Source: Chitinophagaceae bacterium UBA2467
GTDB lineage: Bacteria; Bacteroidota; Bacteroidia; Chitinophagales; Chitinophagaceae
Direction: 5' to 3'
Assembly: GCA_002342205.1 (NCBI GenBank)
Contig: DDPN01000014.1
Location: 2,295 to 10,019, forward strand
Length of the DNA: 7,725 nt
Part shown: piece after piece, positions 5,523-7,725 of the stretch
Layout of the letters: every line of letters starts with the position of its first letter
How positions within the stretch are numbered: the first letter of the stretch is position 1
Notes under the pieces: generated by a model
Told to the model about the DNA's origin: nothing
Seen by the model: the letters and a program-made list of their open reading frames with translations, nothing else
Database searches by the model: none
Position numbers and translations under genes: made by a program

Positions 5523-6950
5523 CTATTTTTTTTGTTGGGCCAAAGCTAGGTAGTATAGAGGAATACCCAATAACACGATAATCAGGCCTGGCCAGGTGAA
5601 TTCGGGTTTATAGATGATAAGAAGAATGCAAAAGGCAGCCCCCATCACGATGTAAAGTGCAGGTAAAAATGGGTACCCAAATGCTTTGTAGGGTCTTTCC
5701 ATCTGAGGTTGCTTTTTCCGAAGAATGAAAATGCCTGCAATAGTCAGCATGTAAAAGAGAACAACCACAAAGGAAATCATATCCAAAAGTTGGCCATATT
5801 TTCCACTCAAACTCCAAATCGCTGCCACAATACATTGTACCCAAAGGGCAACTTGTGGTACTGATTTATTATTCAACGTTCCGGCTTGTTTGAAAAAGAG
5901 ACCATCTTTAGCCATGGTGTAATAGACGCGTGCGCCTGCCATGATTAAGCCATTGTTGCAACCAAATGTGGAAACCATGATTAATACAGCAATAAGAGTA
6001 GTTCCAAATGAAGGAAAAATCACATTGGCTGCAGCCACTGCTACTCGGTCATCAGCAGGAAATGCTAATTCGTTCAATGGAAGCACATGCAAGTACATAA
6101 GATTAGCAGAAACATAAATAATGGTAACAATCAATGTACCTAAGAATAGACTTAAGCCAATGTTGCGTTGCGGGTTTTTCATTTCTCCAGCAATAAAAGT
6201 CACATTATTCCACGCGTCACTGCTAAATATTGATCCTACCATTGAAGCTGCAATCGCACCCAATAATGCTGCGCCGCCAATTGGAGTCCAGTTTCCAGGA
6301 GAAAGTGCGCCTTGCGCATCTTTCAAACCATTATTTTGAGCTGCTTGAAATCCTGTTTGCCAATTTTGTGCCCAGTAGCTTTCTTTCACTAATAAAAATC
6401 CAAATACAATCAGACCAAACAGTGCCAGTAATTTGGCGCTAGTAAAAACAGTTTGAATCAATTTACCTTCTTTTACACCGCGCGAGTTGACTACGGTTAA
6501 AAGTATAATTATGAAAATGGCCACTAATTGTCCGGAATAAACTTTTGTAATGCCGGCATCAAATAAAAAATAATTATTCCCAAGCTCCGGAACCAGATAG
6601 GCTAAGAATTTTGAAAAGGCAACTCCTACAGCAGCAATGGTTGCTGTTTGGATTACTGCAAAAAAGCTCCACCCATATAAAAATCCCATGAGTGGACTAT
6701 AGGCCTCTTTTAAATAAACATACTGACCGCCTGCTTTTGGATACATGCCGCTCAGTTCTCCATAGCTGACTGCGGCAGTTAGTGTCATGAATCCTGTCAA
6801 TAGCCAGACAGCTATTAGCCATCCGGCACTTCCTGTATTTCTGGTGATATCTGCACTTACGATAAAAATACCCGAGCCAATCATGGAGCCAGCTACAATC
6901 ATAGTGCCATCCAATAGTCCCAAGGTAGGTTTGAAAGAAGGGGTTGACAT
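5523..6950 (-). CDS. APC-superfamily amino acid permease, SteT/LAT-like
   Basis: A 475-residue inner-membrane protein with about 12 hydrophobic segments. TM1 carries GSMIGSGIFIV (21-31), the unwound G-S-G-I-F element that binds the amino acid backbone. It is followed by YGELSGMYPKAGGQYVYL (63-80) and YSPLMGFLYGW (84-94). TM6 reads SSDAWNNVTFIAGEMKNP (243-260), continuing QRNIG. Then come GARVYYTMAKDGLFF (339-353) and, before the last pair of helices, MERPYKAFGYPFLPALY (417-433). The GEMKNP, RVYYTMAKDG and PYKAFGYP motifs mark the LAT/SteT branch, whose members exchange or import neutral amino acids such as serine and threonine. The exact substrate cannot be read. A soluble loop rich in Asn and Gln lies at about 193-222. 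It is the first gene of the minus-strand group and differs clearly from its neighbour, so it is not a recent duplicate. No Shine-Dalgarno sequence precedes the ATG. Confidence 0.92.
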   Translation of the reverse strand: MSTPSFKPTLGLLDGTMIVAGSMIGSGIFIVSADITRNTGSAGWLIAVWLLTGFMTLTAAVSYGELSGMYPKAGGQYVYLKEAYSPLMGFLYGWSFFAVIQTATIAAVGVAFSKFLAYLVPELGNNYFLFDAGITKVYSGQLVAIFIIILLTVVNSRGVKEGKLIQTVFTSAKLLALFGLIVFGFLLVKESYWAQNWQTGFQAAQNNGLKDAQGALSPGNWTPIGGAALLGAIAASMVGSIFSSDAWNNVTFIAGEMKNPQRNIGLSLFLGTLIVTIIYVSANLMYLHVLPLNELAFPADDRVAVAAANVIFPSFGTTLIAVLIMVSTFGCNNGLIMAGARVYYTMAKDGLFFKQAGTLNNKSVPQVALWVQCIVAAIWSLSGKYGQLLDMISFVVVLFYMLTIAGIFILRKKQPQMERPYKAFGYPFLPALYIVMGAAFCILLIIYKPEFTWPGLIIVLLGIPLYYLALAQQKK

Positions 6951-7078
6951 ACGGCTACAATTTTGTCAGTAAGATAAGGAATTCCACAAGTGAATTGGTA
7001 TTTTTTGCTACTTGGTAAATTTCTGATTGCGGCTTTTTTTACCGATTTTCGAACTCCTACCTACACAAACGAATTGCC
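6951..7078. other. Divergent intergenic region between the permease group and the symporter
   Basis: This 128-bp spacer must hold promoters for both directions. For the plus strand, TTGG (6995-6998) followed 17 bp later by TAAATTTC (7016-7023) matches the Bacteroidota pattern at 7 of 8 positions in the -7 box. For the minus strand I find no TAnnTTTG match. An 8-bp palindrome, GGAATTCC, lies at 6978-6985, which could be chance. No small ORF or stable RNA is evident. Confidence 0.4.
7016..7023 (+). promoter_or_regulatory. Candidate -7 box for the symporter gene
   Basis: TAAATTTC differs from TAnnTTTG only in the last base, and TTGG sits 17 bp upstream. Transcription would start near 7028-7030, leaving a leader of about 50 nt before the ATG at 7079. 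Confidence 0.3.
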
Positions 7079-7725
7079 ATGAATAAAAAAAACCGACTCA
7101 CGCAATATATTTTGTTAGCAATGGTGCTAGGCGTTCTGGTTGGATATGCGGTGCATGAAAATGCTTCGCCAGCGTTCATAAAAAGTTTTTCTACGCAGAT
7201 TAAATTATTGGGAAAAATATTTATTCGGTTGGTGCAGATGATTATTGCACCCCTTGTGTTTTCAACTTTGGTAGTAGGGATTGCTAAGTTAGGCGACTTG
7301 AAAGCAGTAGGTCGTGTAGGAGGAAAATCTATGTTGTGGTTTATCACAGCCTCTCTGGTTTCCTTGGGAATTGGATTGCTGCTTGTAAATATTTTACAGC
7401 CAGGATCTTTTATCAATCTTTCTCAGGCTGATAATGAAGGAGTCAAAGATTTGCTTACTAAAAAGCAGGAGTTTTCATTAGAAAAGTTTGTTGAACATGT
7501 GATCCCTCGAAGTTTTATCGAAGCGATGGCTACAAATGAGGTGTTACAGTTAGTTGTATTCTCACTTTTTTTTGGCGTGGCAACTACCGCAATGGGGGAC
7601 TACGCAAAGCCTGTCATTAAAGCATTAGATGCTGTGTCCCATATCATTCTTAAAATGGTAGGCTATGTAATGCAATTTGCTCCTTATGGTGTCTTTGGTT
7701 CATTAGCTGCTGTTGTAGCCTCAAA
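7079..7725 (+). CDS. Dicarboxylate/amino acid:cation symporter (DAACS/SLC1 family), 3' truncated by the window
   Basis: The ATG at 7079 opens a frame that stays open to the right edge, giving 215 residues (translated by hand). TM1 is YILLAMVLGVLVGYAV (10-25). The strongest signature is KIFIRLVQMIIAPLVFSTLVVGIAKLGD (46-73), the TM2 motif F-x-R-L-x-x-M-x-x-x-P-L-V-F-x-x-x-V-x-G-i of the GltP/DctA/GltPh family. It continues with VGRVGGK (77-83), TM3, VEHVIPRSFIEAMATNEVLQLVVFSLFFGVA (138-168), typical of the N-P-x-N/A-x-x-x-L-x-x-I-x-F region, and FAPYGVFGSLA (200-210). Full-length members have 400-450 residues, so about half is missing, including the HP1-TM7-HP2 substrate and ion sites. It should import glutamate, aspartate or C4-dicarboxylates with sodium or protons; which cannot be told from this half. 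It is divergent from the SteT-like permease. No Shine-Dalgarno sequence is visible. Confidence 0.92.
   Translation, partial: MNKKNRLTQYILLAMVLGVLVGYAVHENASPAFIKSFSTQIKLLGKIFIRLVQMIIAPLVFSTLVVGIAKLGDLKAVGRVGGKSMLWFITASLVSLGIGLLLVNILQPGSFINLSQADNEGVKDLLTKKQEFSLEKFVEHVIPRSFIEAMATNEVLQLVVFSLFFGVATTAMGDYAKPVIKALDAVSHIILKMVGYVMQFAPYGVFGSLAAVVAS

Noticed and set aside
6978..6985. GGAATTCC palindrome as an operator
   Set aside because: An 8-bp self-complementary sequence is expected by chance in a region of this length, and nothing else supports it.
7057..7416. Minus-strand 119-codon open frame opposite the symporter start
   Set aside because: The plus strand encodes the SLC1-family TM1-TM3 sequence here, so the minus frame is a shadow.
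1..7725. A mobile element, defence island or other new multi-gene system
   Set aside because: All gene-length frames are explained by known metabolic, transport or housekeeping families. No transposase, integrase, direct-repeat boundaries, CRISPR array or toxin-antitoxin pair was seen.

Overview
The window looks like chromosomal DNA of a Bacteroidota member, most likely of the Chitinophagaceae/Sphingobacteriia type. The clues are a type IX secretion C-terminal sorting domain at the left edge, a DUF1573 periplasmic protein, a fused E1 alpha/beta 2-oxoacid dehydrogenase, the Bacteroidota form of YebC (starting MGRIFEVRKS), start codons mostly without Shine-Dalgarno sequences, and a promoter matching the Bacteroidota TTTG / TAnnTTTG pattern. 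Base composition is AT-leaning and even throughout. I see no transposase, integrase, tRNA, rRNA or CRISPR array.

Layout, left to right. (1) Positions 2-208, plus strand: the last 68 codons of a secreted T9SS cargo protein. (2) A bidirectional hairpin terminator at 217-238. (3) 260-697, minus strand: a small exported DUF1573 protein. (4) A 120-bp divergent promoter region with a 15-bp palindrome and a clear Bacteroidota promoter. (5) 818-3196, plus strand: a 792-residue E1 alpha/beta thiamine-diphosphate dehydrogenase, probably for branched-chain 2-oxoacids. (6) Convergent with it after only 8 bp, a minus-strand group whose transcription order is SteT/LAT-like APC permease (6950-5523), CAT-like APC permease (5455-3962), then YebC/PmpR-family protein (3927-3205). 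(7) A 128-bp divergent spacer. (8) 7079 to the right edge, plus strand: the first 215 codons of a dicarboxylate/amino acid:cation symporter.

Functionally, three different transporters that probably carry amino acids or dicarboxylates lie next to an oxidative decarboxylase that could burn the keto acids made from imported branched-chain amino acids. YebC is a translation-associated housekeeping protein that seems to share the transcript of the two permeases. The link between uptake and catabolism is inferred from neighbourhood and family knowledge, not shown by the sequence.

Overall this is an ordinary metabolic and transport region. I found no new multi-gene system. The points most worth checking are the altered TPP-binding motif of the E1 enzyme, the near-leaderless start and palindromic promoter of that gene, and the permease-permease-yebC arrangement.
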